Shown here one piece after another: positions 34,620 through 43,746 of a stretch of DNA of 64,000 nt; the first letter of the stretch is position 1, and each line of letters opens with the position of its first letter. Source of the DNA: Clostridiales bacterium. GTDB taxonomy: Bacteria; Bacillota; Clostridia; Lachnospirales; Lachnospiraceae. The stretch is taken from contig JAGZJZ010000004.1 in the NCBI GenBank assembly GCA_018365455.1, forward strand, positions 124,001 through 188,000, in the 5' to 3' direction. Both the position numbers and the translations under genes were made by a program. The notes below the pieces were generated by a model. That model saw only the letters and a program-made list of their open reading frames with translations. It did not search any database and was not told the DNA's origin.

Positions 34620-36608
34620 ATGATTAAATGCGAGGGAAATAAAATATGGAGGCGTTTTGATAAAGAATTGCTGTGTGTGGAACCATGGGGGAAAAACAGT
34701 CTCCGTATTCGTGCCACTCAGAGGCACGAGTTATTGGCAGAAGATCATGGGGCATTACTGGAGCCGGATGAATGTGAAAGCAAGATATACCAGGAAAATG
34801 GAGAAACCGTTCTTGTGAATGGAAAAATCCGTTGTGAAATAACGCCCACCGGTAAGCTTCGTTTTAAAAATGACAAAGGGGAACTTTTGCTGGAAGAATA
34901 TGAACGTATCCGGGAAGAAATCCAGGGACGCAAGGAGTTCAACAGTGCCCTTGAAATTGTGCCGAGAACTTTTGAACCTCATCCGAATACCGACAATTAT
35001 CGCCTGATGGTGCGGTTTGAGCCAAACGAAGGAGAGAAGCTGTATGGATGTGGACAGTATCAGCAGCCATATCTGGATGTGAAAGGCTGTACGCTGGAAC
35101 TGGCACACCGTAATTCCCAGGCAAGCATCCCCTTTGTACTTTCCAATAAAGGATATGGAATGCTGTGGAACAATCCGGCAATCGGTTATGTTACCTTTGG
35201 AAAGAATGTGACGGAATGGACGGCGCACTCCACCAAGCAGATGGATTACTGGATCACAGCCGGGGATACACCAGCGGAAATAGAGGAAGCTTATGCAGAT
35301 GCAACGGGGAAGGTACCGATGATGCCGGAATACGGGATGGGCTTCTGGCAGTGCAAACTGCGGTACCAGACTCAGGATGAAATAATGGAAACAGCAAGGG
35401 AGTACAAGAGGAGGGGGCTGCCGATTTCGGTAATTGTAGTAGACTTTTTCCACTGGACGAACCAGGGAGACTGGAAGTTCGACCTGGATTATTGGCCGGA
35501 CCCGAAGAAGATGGTGGATGAGCTAAAAGAAATGGGTATAGAGCTGATGGTTTCCATCTGGCCCACGGTTGATGCACAGAGTGAAAATTATAAAGAGATG
35601 GAAGAGCTGGGATATCTGACCCGCTCGGAACATGGAAAACGGATTGGGCAATTAGGAGATGCCTGTATCATCGATCCGACAAACCCGGAAGCAAGGGCTT
35701 ACGTATGGAATAAAATCCGCCAGAACTATTACGATCTGGGCATTAAAATATTCTGGCTGGATGAGGCAGAACCGGAATTTACCGGGTATGAGTACAGCCA
35801 TTACCGCTATTTTAAGGGGGCGGATATGGAAGTAGGCAATATTTATCCCAGGGAATATGCCAGAATGGCATATGAGGGAATGGAAGCAGCCGGACAGGAA
35901 AATATCGTGAATCTGCTGCGCTGCGCCTGGGCAGGATCTCAGAAATACGGAACCCTGGTGTGGTCAGGAGATATTGATTCTTCCTTTCGCTCTATGCGTA
36001 ACCAGCTGGCAGCGGGACTGAATATGGGGCTGTCCGGAATCCCCTGGTGGACAACCGATATCGGAGGATTCCATGGGGGTAATATTGAAGATGATACTTT
36101 CAGGGAATGTCTTGTCCGTTGGTTTGAATTTGGTACATTTTGTCCGGTATTCCGGCTGCATGGTTTTCGTGAGCCTTTTAAGGAGGCACTTGGTACTACC
36201 GGAGGAGGAAAGCATATCAGCGGTGCGGATAATGAAGTCTGGTCCTATGGGGAAGAGGTTCTGGCAATCTGTACAAAGTATATGGAATTAAGAGAGAAGA
36301 TGAAGCCCTATATTACTGAGATTATGAAAGAAGCCCATGAAAAAGGAACGCCTGTGATGCGCCCGTTATTTTATGATTTCCCAGAGGACAAAATATGCTG
36401 GGAAACAGAGGATGCATACATGTTTGGACCAAACCTTCTGGTAGCGCCCATCCTCCATGAAAAGGAACGGCAGCGCAGGGTATATCTGCCGGAGGGAATG
36501 TGGCACAGCATACATGATAACAGGGAGTATCGGGGCGGTCAGGTAATAGACGTGCAGGCTCCCCTGGATGAAATACCGGTATTTGCCCGCAACGGAAAGC
36601 TCTGGTAA
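34620..36608 (+). CDS. GH31 glycoside hydrolase (alpha-xylosidase/alpha-glucosidase type)
   Basis: Family 31 retaining alpha-glycosidase, 662 aa, no signal peptide. The nucleophile is Asp381 in FWLDEAEPE and the acid/base Asp451 in VWSGDIDSSF. These signatures fit the subgroup with FWxDExEP, which includes alpha-xylosidases and alpha-glucosidases, and differ from the second GH31 of this operon. The open frame runs upstream to 34518, but ATG at 34620 has AAGGAG 6 bases before it and begins at the normal domain start. It acts on imported oligosaccharides in the cytoplasm. Confidence 0.88.
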   Translation: MIKCEGNKIWRRFDKELLCVEPWGKNSLRIRATQRHELLAEDHGALLEPDECESKIYQENGETVLVNGKIRCEITPTGKLRFKNDKGELLLEEYERIREEIQGRKEFNSALEIVPRTFEPHPNTDNYRLMVRFEPNEGEKLYGCGQYQQPYLDVKGCTLELAHRNSQASIPFVLSNKGYGMLWNNPAIGYVTFGKNVTEWTAHSTKQMDYWITAGDTPAEIEEAYADATGKVPMMPEYGMGFWQCKLRYQTQDEIMETAREYKRRGLPISVIVVDFFHWTNQGDWKFDLDYWPDPKKMVDELKEMGIELMVSIWPTVDAQSENYKEMEELGYLTRSEHGKRIGQLGDACIIDPTNPEARAYVWNKIRQNYYDLGIKIFWLDEAEPEFTGYEYSHYRYFKGADMEVGNIYPREYARMAYEGMEAAGQENIVNLLRCAWAGSQKYGTLVWSGDIDSSFRSMRNQLAAGLNMGLSGIPWWTTDIGGFHGGNIEDDTFRECLVRWFEFGTFCPVFRLHGFREPFKEALGTTGGGKHISGADNEVWSYGEEVLAICTKYMELREKMKPYITEIMKEAHEKGTPVMRPLFYDFPEDKICWETEDAYMFGPNLLVAPILHEKERQRRVYLPEGMWHSIHDNREYRGGQVIDVQAPLDEIPVFARNGKLW

Positions 36609-36638
36609 GCACAGCTTGCGCTATTCAGGAGGAAAAAT

Positions 36639-37250
36639 ATGGATAATCAGCGGTTATTTGACTTTGGAGGCAGCTACACAGGAATAATGGGAAAGATTTT
36701 TGATCTGCTGCTGGTGGGAATACTCTGGATCATATGCTGCCTTCCCGTTATTACGATTGGAGCATCTACCACAGCGCTTTACTACAGTGTTGTAAAGTCG
36801 GTAAAAAGAGGGAACGGCTATGCATTTCGGGAATTCTGCCATGCATTCCGGATAAATTTTGTGCCAGCAACGGGGATTTGGGCGGCAGTTGCCGGTGTGA
36901 CCTTTCTTGTCCAGCTGAACATGGGAATCCTGATGCAGAAAACCAGCGGTAATACCGGACTTTTCTTTATCTGCTTTTACTATCTGGTCTCTGTCTATGT
37001 ATGTGCAGCAGCATGTTATGCATTCCCCGCATTGTCACGGTTTGATATGAGCGCCGGGTGGATATGGAAACTTGGAATGTATATGGCAGTCCGGTACATT
37101 TTGACTACGCTGGCTGTATTTATGGTAATTGGCTGTGTTCTGGCTTTGTTTTGGGCGCTGCCAATGAGTATATTCTTTACTCCCGGTCCTGCGGTATTTA
37201 TTATTTCTGATTTTATGGAGCGGGTTTTGGAAAAACATATGCCGGAATAA
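36639..37250 (+). CDS. YesL-like (DUF624) membrane protein
   Basis: Integral membrane protein of 203 aa with about five helices, matching the DUF624/YesL family (GKIFDLLLVGILWIICCLPV; ITIGASTTALYY). Members are regularly found in operons with CUT1 transporters and YesMN systems; their molecular role is not known. AGGAGG precedes the ATG and the next gene begins 27 bases after its stop. Confidence 0.85.
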   Translation: MDNQRLFDFGGSYTGIMGKIFDLLLVGILWIICCLPVITIGASTTALYYSVVKSVKRGNGYAFREFCHAFRINFVPATGIWAAVAGVTFLVQLNMGILMQKTSGNTGLFFICFYYLVSVYVCAAACYAFPALSRFDMSAGWIWKLGMYMAVRYILTTLAVFMVIGCVLALFWALPMSIFFTPGPAVFIISDFMERVLEKHMPE

Positions 37251-37276
37251 GTTTGGCATGCAGGAAGGGTGAAAAT

Positions 37277-39550
37277 ATGAAATTTACAAATGGATACTGG
37301 AGGCTGAGAGATGAGATGACTCCGGCATACGCAGTAGAATATGCAAGACATATAATAGATGGAAATGCACTTCAGATTTTAGTACCGGGAAATCATATTT
37401 CAGGAAGAGGGGACAGCCTGAACCTGCCGGTGCTCACCGTATCTTTAACCAGCCCGATGGAAGGTGTGATTAAGGTATCGGCAGTGCATCACATGGGAGC
37501 CGTCTGCAGGGGGCCTTTTGCAGAAATTGCAGAGACAAATCCCGGGGTAACTATTCGGGAAGAAGAGAATGCTCTGATTTATCAGAGCGGAAGTCTGAAG
37601 GCCGTAATTGACAAGTCTCCCAATGGGTGGAAAATGTCATTTTACGAAGGAGATCGGTTTCTTACAGAGACCGGGTTTCGCAATCTTGCCCACATGAAAA
37701 ATAATAAGACCGGAAAAGGATATATGCTGGAACAGCTTGCTATTGATGTGGATGAATATATCTATGGTCTGGGAGAACGGTTTACACCTTTTGTAAAAAA
37801 CGGACAGATTGTAGAGATGTGGAATGAGGATGGCGGAACCGCAAGTGAGATTGCTTATAAAAATATTCCCTTTTATGTTACTAATAAAGGATATGGCGTT
37901 CTGGTAGACCATGAAGGCGATGTATCCTACGAAATAGCAAGTGAAAAAGTGGAACGGGTACAGTTTTCAGTGGAAGGCGAACGCCTGGATTATTACGTGA
38001 TAGGCGGAGGGAGCCCCAAAGGGGCAATCAGTAAATATACGGAGCTGACCGGAAGACCGGCGCTGCCTCCGGCATGGTCCTTCGGTCTGTGGCTTACCAC
38101 GTCATTTACTACAGATTATGATGAGGCGACAACTTCCGGTTTTATACAGGGGATGGCTGATCGGGATATTCCGCTTCATGTATTCCACTTTGACTGTTAC
38201 TGGATGGATGCATACGAATGGTGCAATTTTATCTGGGACCCGAAAGTATTTCCGGATCCAAAAGGGATGCTGCTGCGGTATCATGACAGAGGGTTAAAGA
38301 TCTGCGTATGGATTAACCCATACATAGCGCAGCAGTCCTGCCTGTTTCGGGAGGGGATGGAAAAAGGATATCTGGTTAAAAAACAGGATGGAGGTGTCTG
38401 GCAGACAGACCTGTGGCAGCCGGGTATGGGACTTGTGGATTTTACGAACCCGGAAGCTGCAAAATGGTATCAAAGCAAGTTAAAAAACCTGCTGGATATG
38501 GGGGTTGACTGTTTCAAGACCGATTTTGGCGAGCGCATTCCGGTAAGGGATATTGTGTACTCTGATAATTCTGATCCGGTTAAAATGCACAATTATTATA
38601 CCTATTTGTATAATCAGACCGTTTTTGAATTGCTGGAAAGAGAGCGTGGACAGGGAGAGGCAGTCTTATTTGCACGTTCTGCAACCGTGGGAGGTCAAAA
38701 ATTTCCGGCACATTGGGGAGGAGACTGTTCCGCTACCTACCCTTCCATGGCAGAGACGCTGCGGGGAGGACTGTCCCTGGCGCTTGGCGGATTTGGTTTT
38801 TGGAGTCATGATATCAGTGGGTTTGAACAGACTGCGCCTGCAGATATCTACAAACGCTGGTGCCAGTTTGGCCTGCTGACTTCCCACAGCCGGCTTCATG
38901 GATCTTCTTCATACCGGGTCCCCTGGCTGTTTGATGAGGAAGCATGTGAAGTGCTGAAGAAGTTTGTGAATATAAAATGCAGTCTGATGCCCTATCTGTA
39001 CCGGCAGGCAGTTACGGCTCATGAACAGGGAATACCGATGCACCGTCCAATGTTTATAGAATATCCAAATGACCGTGCCTGTGATACTCTGGACAAACAA
39101 TATTTTCTGGGTGATTCCCTTCTGGTAGCGCCTGTATTTAAAGAATCAGGGGAAGTGGATTACTATCTGCCAAAAGGAACCTGGATCAACTTGATCAGCG
39201 GGGAAAAAATAAAGGGGGGATCATGGAAGAAAGAGAGACATGATTATTTTTCACTGCCCCTCCTGGTAAAAGAAAACACCATTCTGCCGGTTGGAAATAA
39301 TGGGGTAGAAGTATCCTATAATTATGCGGATGGCGTTACACTCTATCTCTCAGAATTTACGGATGGTGCATCTGCATCGGTGGAAATACCGGACACAAAA
39401 GGTAAGATAGTGATGACTGCATCTGCAAGAAGAGAGGGCAGTCAGATCATTCTCACAGTGGAAGGCGGGTATCAAAACTGGAAAGCGGGATTACTTGGTA
39501 CAGACAGGCTCATAGAGGGAACCGGTAATCAGATGATAATAGAGTGTTAA
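37277..39550 (+). CDS. GH31 alpha-xylosidase, YicI-type
   Basis: Family 31 enzyme of 757 aa, near the 772 aa of E. coli YicI. The nucleophile Asp416 lies in CFKTDFGERIP and the acid/base Asp483 in HWGGDC, both motifs characteristic of YicI alpha-xylosidases. YicI releases alpha-linked xylose from isoprimeverose and similar xyloglucan fragments. ATG at 37277 follows AGGAAGGG by 7 bases; the open frame starts earlier at 37253. It is the last gene of module B, and its stop lies just before a strong hairpin shared with the convergent gene. Confidence 0.9.
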   Translation: MKFTNGYWRLRDEMTPAYAVEYARHIIDGNALQILVPGNHISGRGDSLNLPVLTVSLTSPMEGVIKVSAVHHMGAVCRGPFAEIAETNPGVTIREEENALIYQSGSLKAVIDKSPNGWKMSFYEGDRFLTETGFRNLAHMKNNKTGKGYMLEQLAIDVDEYIYGLGERFTPFVKNGQIVEMWNEDGGTASEIAYKNIPFYVTNKGYGVLVDHEGDVSYEIASEKVERVQFSVEGERLDYYVIGGGSPKGAISKYTELTGRPALPPAWSFGLWLTTSFTTDYDEATTSGFIQGMADRDIPLHVFHFDCYWMDAYEWCNFIWDPKVFPDPKGMLLRYHDRGLKICVWINPYIAQQSCLFREGMEKGYLVKKQDGGVWQTDLWQPGMGLVDFTNPEAAKWYQSKLKNLLDMGVDCFKTDFGERIPVRDIVYSDNSDPVKMHNYYTYLYNQTVFELLERERGQGEAVLFARSATVGGQKFPAHWGGDCSATYPSMAETLRGGLSLALGGFGFWSHDISGFEQTAPADIYKRWCQFGLLTSHSRLHGSSSYRVPWLFDEEACEVLKKFVNIKCSLMPYLYRQAVTAHEQGIPMHRPMFIEYPNDRACDTLDKQYFLGDSLLVAPVFKESGEVDYYLPKGTWINLISGEKIKGGSWKKERHDYFSLPLLVKENTILPVGNNGVEVSYNYADGVTLYLSEFTDGASASVEIPDTKGKIVMTASARREGSQIILTVEGGYQNWKAGLLGTDRLIEGTGNQMIIEC

Positions 39551-39583
39551 AAAACAGCCCGGGAGAAATTTCTTCCCGGGCTG
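39545..39583 (-). terminator. Terminator between module B and the PurF-like gene
   Basis: CAGCCCGGGA (39555-39564) pairs perfectly with TCCCGGGCTG (39574-39583). On the minus strand the stem is followed by six T residues, making a strong terminator for the PurF-like gene. In the plus direction the downstream sequence (CCGCTATTTTATT) gives a weaker one for module B. Confidence 0.8.
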
Positions 39584-39591
39584 CCGCTATT

Positions 39592-40995
39592 TTATTCTTT
39601 GCCATTCCAGCAATACGTACATAGTTTACATGGTTCAATTCCAATGGAAGCCAGCATATCATCCAGACGGTGATAACGCAGGGTTGTGAAATTGAGCTGT
39701 TTTCTGATCTCATCTATCATTTCGATATAATTCTGACTGTCCGGATTCGTATAATCATCCAACATATTAATATCGTTTTCTCCTTCTCTTTCACGGATAA
39801 TACGTCTTGTAATCAAATCCATCTCAGAATTTGAACGTGAGAAATTCAGATATTTGCATCCGAACATCAGAGGCGGGCATGCAGGACGGATATGTACTTC
39901 TTTTGCACCCTCCTGATAGAGAAACTCGGTAGTTTCCCGAAGCTGGGTACCGCGTACGATTGAATCGTCAATCAATAACAGTTTTTTGTCACGGATTAAA
40001 GCTTCCACCGGAACTAACTTCATTTTCGCGATCATATTACGCTGGCTCTGTTTCGGGGGCATAAAGGAACGGGGCCAGGTTGGTGTATATTTAATGAAAG
40101 GACGGGAATAAGGAATCCCGGTTGCATTTGCATAACCGATGGCATGGGCAACGCCGGAATCGGGAACACCGGCAACAACGTCCGGCTTAACGGTATCACG
40201 GTTAGCCAGAAGACGTCCGCAATTGTAACGCATCTGTTCCACATTGACACCTTCATAAGAAGATGTTGGATATCCATAGTAAACCCAGAGGAAAGAACAG
40301 ATTTTCATTTTCTCTCTTGGCTTGCTCAGAGTTTCTACACATTCCGGTGTGATTTTTACGATCTCGCCGGGACCCAGTTCTTTATAATCCACATAGCCCA
40401 GGTTGACGTATGCAAAACATTCAAAAGATACGCAGTAAGAGTCCTCTTTTTTTCCAATGGCAAGAGGGGTTCTGCCCATGCGGTCTCTGGATGCATAAAT
40501 CTCATTTGGTGTCATGACCAGCATGGTCATGGAGCCTTCCACCATTTCCTGAACATATAACATTCCTTCTAATATAGAACTTTTTTGATTGATCAGAGAA
40601 GCCACTAGCTCTGTAGCGTTTATATGGCCTCCGCTCATTTCCAGAAAATGAGTACAGCCATTGTCGTATGCATTTTGGACCAGTTGGTCGATATTGTTGA
40701 TTTTACCTACAGTTGTTATGGCAAAGCTGCCAAGATGGGACTGCACCAATAAAGGCTGAGGTTCATTGTCAGAGATGCAGCCGATTCCCAGATTTCCTTC
40801 TAATTCTTCAATATCCCGTTCGAATTTAGTACGAAAAGGGGAATTTTCAATATTATGGATTGCCCTGTTAAATCCGTCTTTACCATATACTGCCATACCG
40901 CCTCGTCTGGTGCCCAAATGTGAATGATAGTCAATTCCAAAGAATAAATCCTGTACACAGCTCGTCTTTGAAGCTACGCCGAATATTCCACCCAT
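39592..40995 (-). CDS. PurF-like phosphoribosyltransferase lacking the glutaminase cysteine
   Basis: Homologue of glutamine PRPP amidotransferase (first step of purine synthesis), 467 aa. The C-terminal phosphoribosyltransferase half is intact, with the PRPP loop LLLIDDSIVRGTQ, and cysteines matching the Fe-S ligand positions are present (ICSFLW, FGCKYL, CKLCTYC). The N-terminal Ntn glutaminase half, however, begins MGGIFGV where active enzymes begin with a processed Cys (CGIFGV or CGVFGI), so the catalytic nucleophile is Gly. ATG at 40995 is supported by GAAGGAG 9 bases upstream; GTG at 41004 is the only alternative and adds no Cys. It may use ammonia, a partner glutaminase, or have another role. 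Confidence 0.85.
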   Translation of the reverse strand: MGGIFGVASKTSCVQDLFFGIDYHSHLGTRRGGMAVYGKDGFNRAIHNIENSPFRTKFERDIEELEGNLGIGCISDNEPQPLLVQSHLGSFAITTVGKINNIDQLVQNAYDNGCTHFLEMSGGHINATELVASLINQKSSILEGMLYVQEMVEGSMTMLVMTPNEIYASRDRMGRTPLAIGKKEDSYCVSFECFAYVNLGYVDYKELGPGEIVKITPECVETLSKPREKMKICSFLWVYYGYPTSSYEGVNVEQMRYNCGRLLANRDTVKPDVVAGVPDSGVAHAIGYANATGIPYSRPFIKYTPTWPRSFMPPKQSQRNMIAKMKLVPVEALIRDKKLLLIDDSIVRGTQLRETTEFLYQEGAKEVHIRPACPPLMFGCKYLNFSRSNSEMDLITRRIIREREGENDINMLDDYTNPDSQNYIEMIDEIRKQLNFTTLRYHRLDDMLASIGIEPCKLCTYCWNGKE

Positions 40996-41167
40996 GTATT
41001 CCACTCCTTCATGTTTGCGTTTTTTTGATACAGCTACATTCTAACATAAGATGACAGGAAATAACAAGGGAATTTGTAGAATCACAGTGACTGGCACGGT
41101 CAGACAGGAAGGTCCAGTAACTAATCACATTTTGTCTGAAAGTAGACTACATAAAAAGGTCTTTCCC

Positions 41168-41190
41168 ACTAATAGATTTTGTGATAGAAT
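41168..41190 (+). promoter_or_regulatory. Extended -10 promoter of gdpP
   Basis: TGATAGAAT gives an extended -10 (TAGAAT at 41185-41190), 45 bases before the gdpP start. No convincing -35 is visible. The 240-base divergent gap toward the PurF-like gene holds no gene. Confidence 0.45.
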
Positions 41191-41234
41191 AGAGTAGTTA
41201 ATACTATCCTTTTTTAAGTATGGGAGTACAATCT

Positions 41235-43289
41235 ATGAAAAAGATAAATAGAAAGATAAAATATAGCGGGAAATTAAAGTCATATATGCAATGGCCGCTG
41301 GCTCTGGCAGTGTTTTTACTGTTGATGAATATTGCTGTATTTTCAGTAAATACCAAGGCCGGAATAGTAGCAGCGCTGTTCAGTGTGGTATATATCGTTA
41401 TGATTATCGGCGTATTTGTATTGTACAAACCCCGTATTATGACTGAACTGGTGTCATTTGCCACGCAGTATGGGCAGATACAGAAGAAGATGCTTCAAAA
41501 ATTTACCATACCATATGGTTTGCTGGACACAGAGGGTAAAATCATCTGGATGAATGAAGCGTTTTGTAATGCGGTGGGAAAAGATCCGAAATATCATAAA
41601 AATATATTAAACCTGTTTCCCGAGATCAATGTCAATGTCCTGCCTAAAAATGAGGAGATACAGACTATAGAAGTTCATTTTGAAGGTGAAGATTACCGTG
41701 CACAGATGCAGAAGGTATCCATTGAGGAGCTGACGGACTCCGTTAATATCGTGGATGTGCCTGAAGACCAGAATTATTTGATCGCAGTATACCTGTTTGA
41801 TACAACAGAATTAAACCAGTATATCAGAGAGAATAAAGAACAGAAACTGGTAGCAGGCCTTATTTATATTGATAACTATGATGAAGCTTTAGAGAGCGTG
41901 GAAGAAGTCCGCAGGTCTCTTTTGATGGCACTCATAGATCGTAAAATTAATAAATACATGGCCAGCCTTGACGGGATTGTGAAGAAGATTGAAAAAGACA
42001 AGTATTTTGTTGTAATCAAGCAGAGATCGTTAACAACTCTGGAATCTAACCGTTTTTCCTTATTGGAGGAAGTAAAGTCTGTTAACATCGGCAATGATAT
42101 GAGCGTTACCCTGAGTATAGGTATTGGTATGAATGGAAATGGATATGTACAGAATTATGATTTTTCACGTATTGCAATAGAGCTGGCACTAGGCCGGGGC
42201 GGCGATCAGGCAGTCGTTAAGGATAATGAGAAAATTTCTTATTATGGTGGAAAATCACAGCAGATGGAGAAGAGTACCCGTGTGAAAGCAAGGGTAAAAG
42301 CACATGCCCTGCGGGAATTTATTGACAGCAAGGAAGATGTGGTGGTCATGGGCCACAAGATTACGGATATTGATTCTTTTGGAGCGTCTATCGGTGTATA
42401 CCGTGCGGCAAGACTCATGAATAAAAAGGCTCATATTGTAATCGAAGATGGAAACAGTTCGATCCGTCCCTGGATGAATATGTTCCTGAATAACAAAGAT
42501 TATGAGAGTGATATGTTTGTAAACCATGCCCAGGCGGAAGAAATAGTAGACAACAATACAGTTGTGGTAGTAGTGGACACCAACCGTCCAAGTATGGCTG
42601 AATGTTCCTCTATACTGGATCAGACGAAGACTATTGTTGTTCTGGATCATCACCGTCAGAGCAGTGAAGTTATTAAAAATGCAGTTCTGTCTTATATTGA
42701 GCCATATGCTTCTTCTACCTGTGAGATGGTTGCGGAAATCCTGCAGTATTTTGTAGATGGCATTAAGCTTAAGAATATTGAAGCAGATTGTATCTATGCA
42801 GGTATTATTATTGATACAAATAATTTTGTGGCGAAGACAGGAGTCCGTACTTTTGAAGCAGCAGCTTTTCTAAGACGATGCGGAGCGGATGTAACAAGAG
42901 TCCGTAAAATGCTGAGAAATGATATGGCTGCATATAAAGCAAGAGCAGAGGCGGTCCGGCATGCGGAGCTGTTCTTAAACTGCTATGCCTTTAGCATCTG
43001 TCCGAGTGAAAATATTGAAAGTCCTACGGTAGTAGGTGCTCAGGCAGCAAATGAATTATTGAATATTATCGGTGTGAAGGCATCCTTTGTGTTTACACCG
43101 TTTAATAAACAGGTATATATCAGCGCCCGTTCCATCGATGAGGTCAATGTACAGATCATTACAGAACGCATGGGCGGTGGAGGCCATCTGAATATAGCCG
43201 GTGCACAGTTGAAGAATACAACGGTAGAAGAGGCTATCAGGAAATTAAAAGATGTCATTATTAAAATGACAGAAGAAGGAGCGATTTAA
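41235..43289 (+). CDS. gdpP: Cyclic-di-AMP phosphodiesterase
   Basis: Membrane c-di-AMP phosphodiesterase, 684 aa. It has two N-terminal helices (about 20-65), a PAS domain (IPYGLLDTEGKIIWMN), a degenerate GGDEF domain (SIGIGMNG; ELALGRGGDQ), and a DHH-DHHA1 phosphoesterase with GHKITDIDSFG, VVVVDTNRP, Asp471-His472-His473 and GGGGHLNIAGAQ. It lowers c-di-AMP and thereby affects wall and potassium homeostasis. ATG at 41235 is chosen because GGGAG lies 8 bases upstream; the in-frame ATG at 41220 precedes that site. It abuts rplI directly, the common gdpP-rplI-dnaB order in Firmicutes. Confidence 0.95.
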   Translation: MKKINRKIKYSGKLKSYMQWPLALAVFLLLMNIAVFSVNTKAGIVAALFSVVYIVMIIGVFVLYKPRIMTELVSFATQYGQIQKKMLQKFTIPYGLLDTEGKIIWMNEAFCNAVGKDPKYHKNILNLFPEINVNVLPKNEEIQTIEVHFEGEDYRAQMQKVSIEELTDSVNIVDVPEDQNYLIAVYLFDTTELNQYIRENKEQKLVAGLIYIDNYDEALESVEEVRRSLLMALIDRKINKYMASLDGIVKKIEKDKYFVVIKQRSLTTLESNRFSLLEEVKSVNIGNDMSVTLSIGIGMNGNGYVQNYDFSRIAIELALGRGGDQAVVKDNEKISYYGGKSQQMEKSTRVKARVKAHALREFIDSKEDVVVMGHKITDIDSFGASIGVYRAARLMNKKAHIVIEDGNSSIRPWMNMFLNNKDYESDMFVNHAQAEEIVDNNTVVVVVDTNRPSMAECSSILDQTKTIVVLDHHRQSSEVIKNAVLSYIEPYASSTCEMVAEILQYFVDGIKLKNIEADCIYAGIIIDTNNFVAKTGVRTFEAAAFLRRCGADVTRVRKMLRNDMAAYKARAEAVRHAELFLNCYAFSICPSENIESPTVVGAQAANELLNIIGVKASFVFTPFNKQVYISARSIDEVNVQIITERMGGGGHLNIAGAQLKNTTVEEAIRKLKDVIIKMTEEGAI

Positions 43290-43733
43290 ATGAAAGTTAT
43301 ATTATTGGAAGATGTAAAATCACTTGGAAACAAAGGCACCATTGTAAATGTCAGCGATGGTTATGCAAGAAATTTATTTACGAAAAAATTAGGCATTGAA
43401 GCAACGCCGAAGAATATCAATGATCTGAAGCTTCAGAAGGCACATGAGGAAAAAGTGGCACAGCAGATTCTGGACGAAGCAAAGGCATTTGCGGCTGAAA
43501 TTGCAGAAAAGCAGGTTACGGTGTCCATCAAGGTTGGAGAGGGCGGAAGAACGTTTGGTTCTGTTTCATCCAAAGAAATTGCAGAAGCAGCGAAAGCGCA
43601 GCTGGGATATGACATTGATAAGAAAAAAATGCTTCTTACAAATCCCATTAAGGCGCTTGGTACTACAATTGTGCCGATTAAGCTGCATCCGAAAGTAACA
43701 GCGGAATTAAAGGTTGTAGTAAAGGAAGCTTAG
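43290..43733 (+). CDS. rplI: 50S ribosomal protein bL9
   Basis: Ribosomal protein L9 of 147 aa with the full N-terminal RNA-binding signature (LLEDVKSLGNKGTIVNVSDG, GYARNFL-like GYARNLFTKK), the long connecting helix and the C-terminal domain. It starts at the base after the gdpP stop, so translation is coupled. Confidence 0.97.
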   Translation: MKVILLEDVKSLGNKGTIVNVSDGYARNLFTKKLGIEATPKNINDLKLQKAHEEKVAQQILDEAKAFAAEIAEKQVTVSIKVGEGGRTFGSVSSKEIAEAAKAQLGYDIDKKKMLLTNPIKALGTTIVPIKLHPKVTAELKVVVKEA

Positions 43734-43746
43734 GAGGAAGCCTGAC

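Noticed and set aside
34755..35453. 232-codon open frame on the minus strand
   Set aside because: Antisense to the first GH31 gene and without recognisable domain.
41090..41150. CGGTCAGACAGGA-like segment shared with the 15427 element
   Set aside because: Only about 12 bases match and the surrounding arms do not; likely chance.
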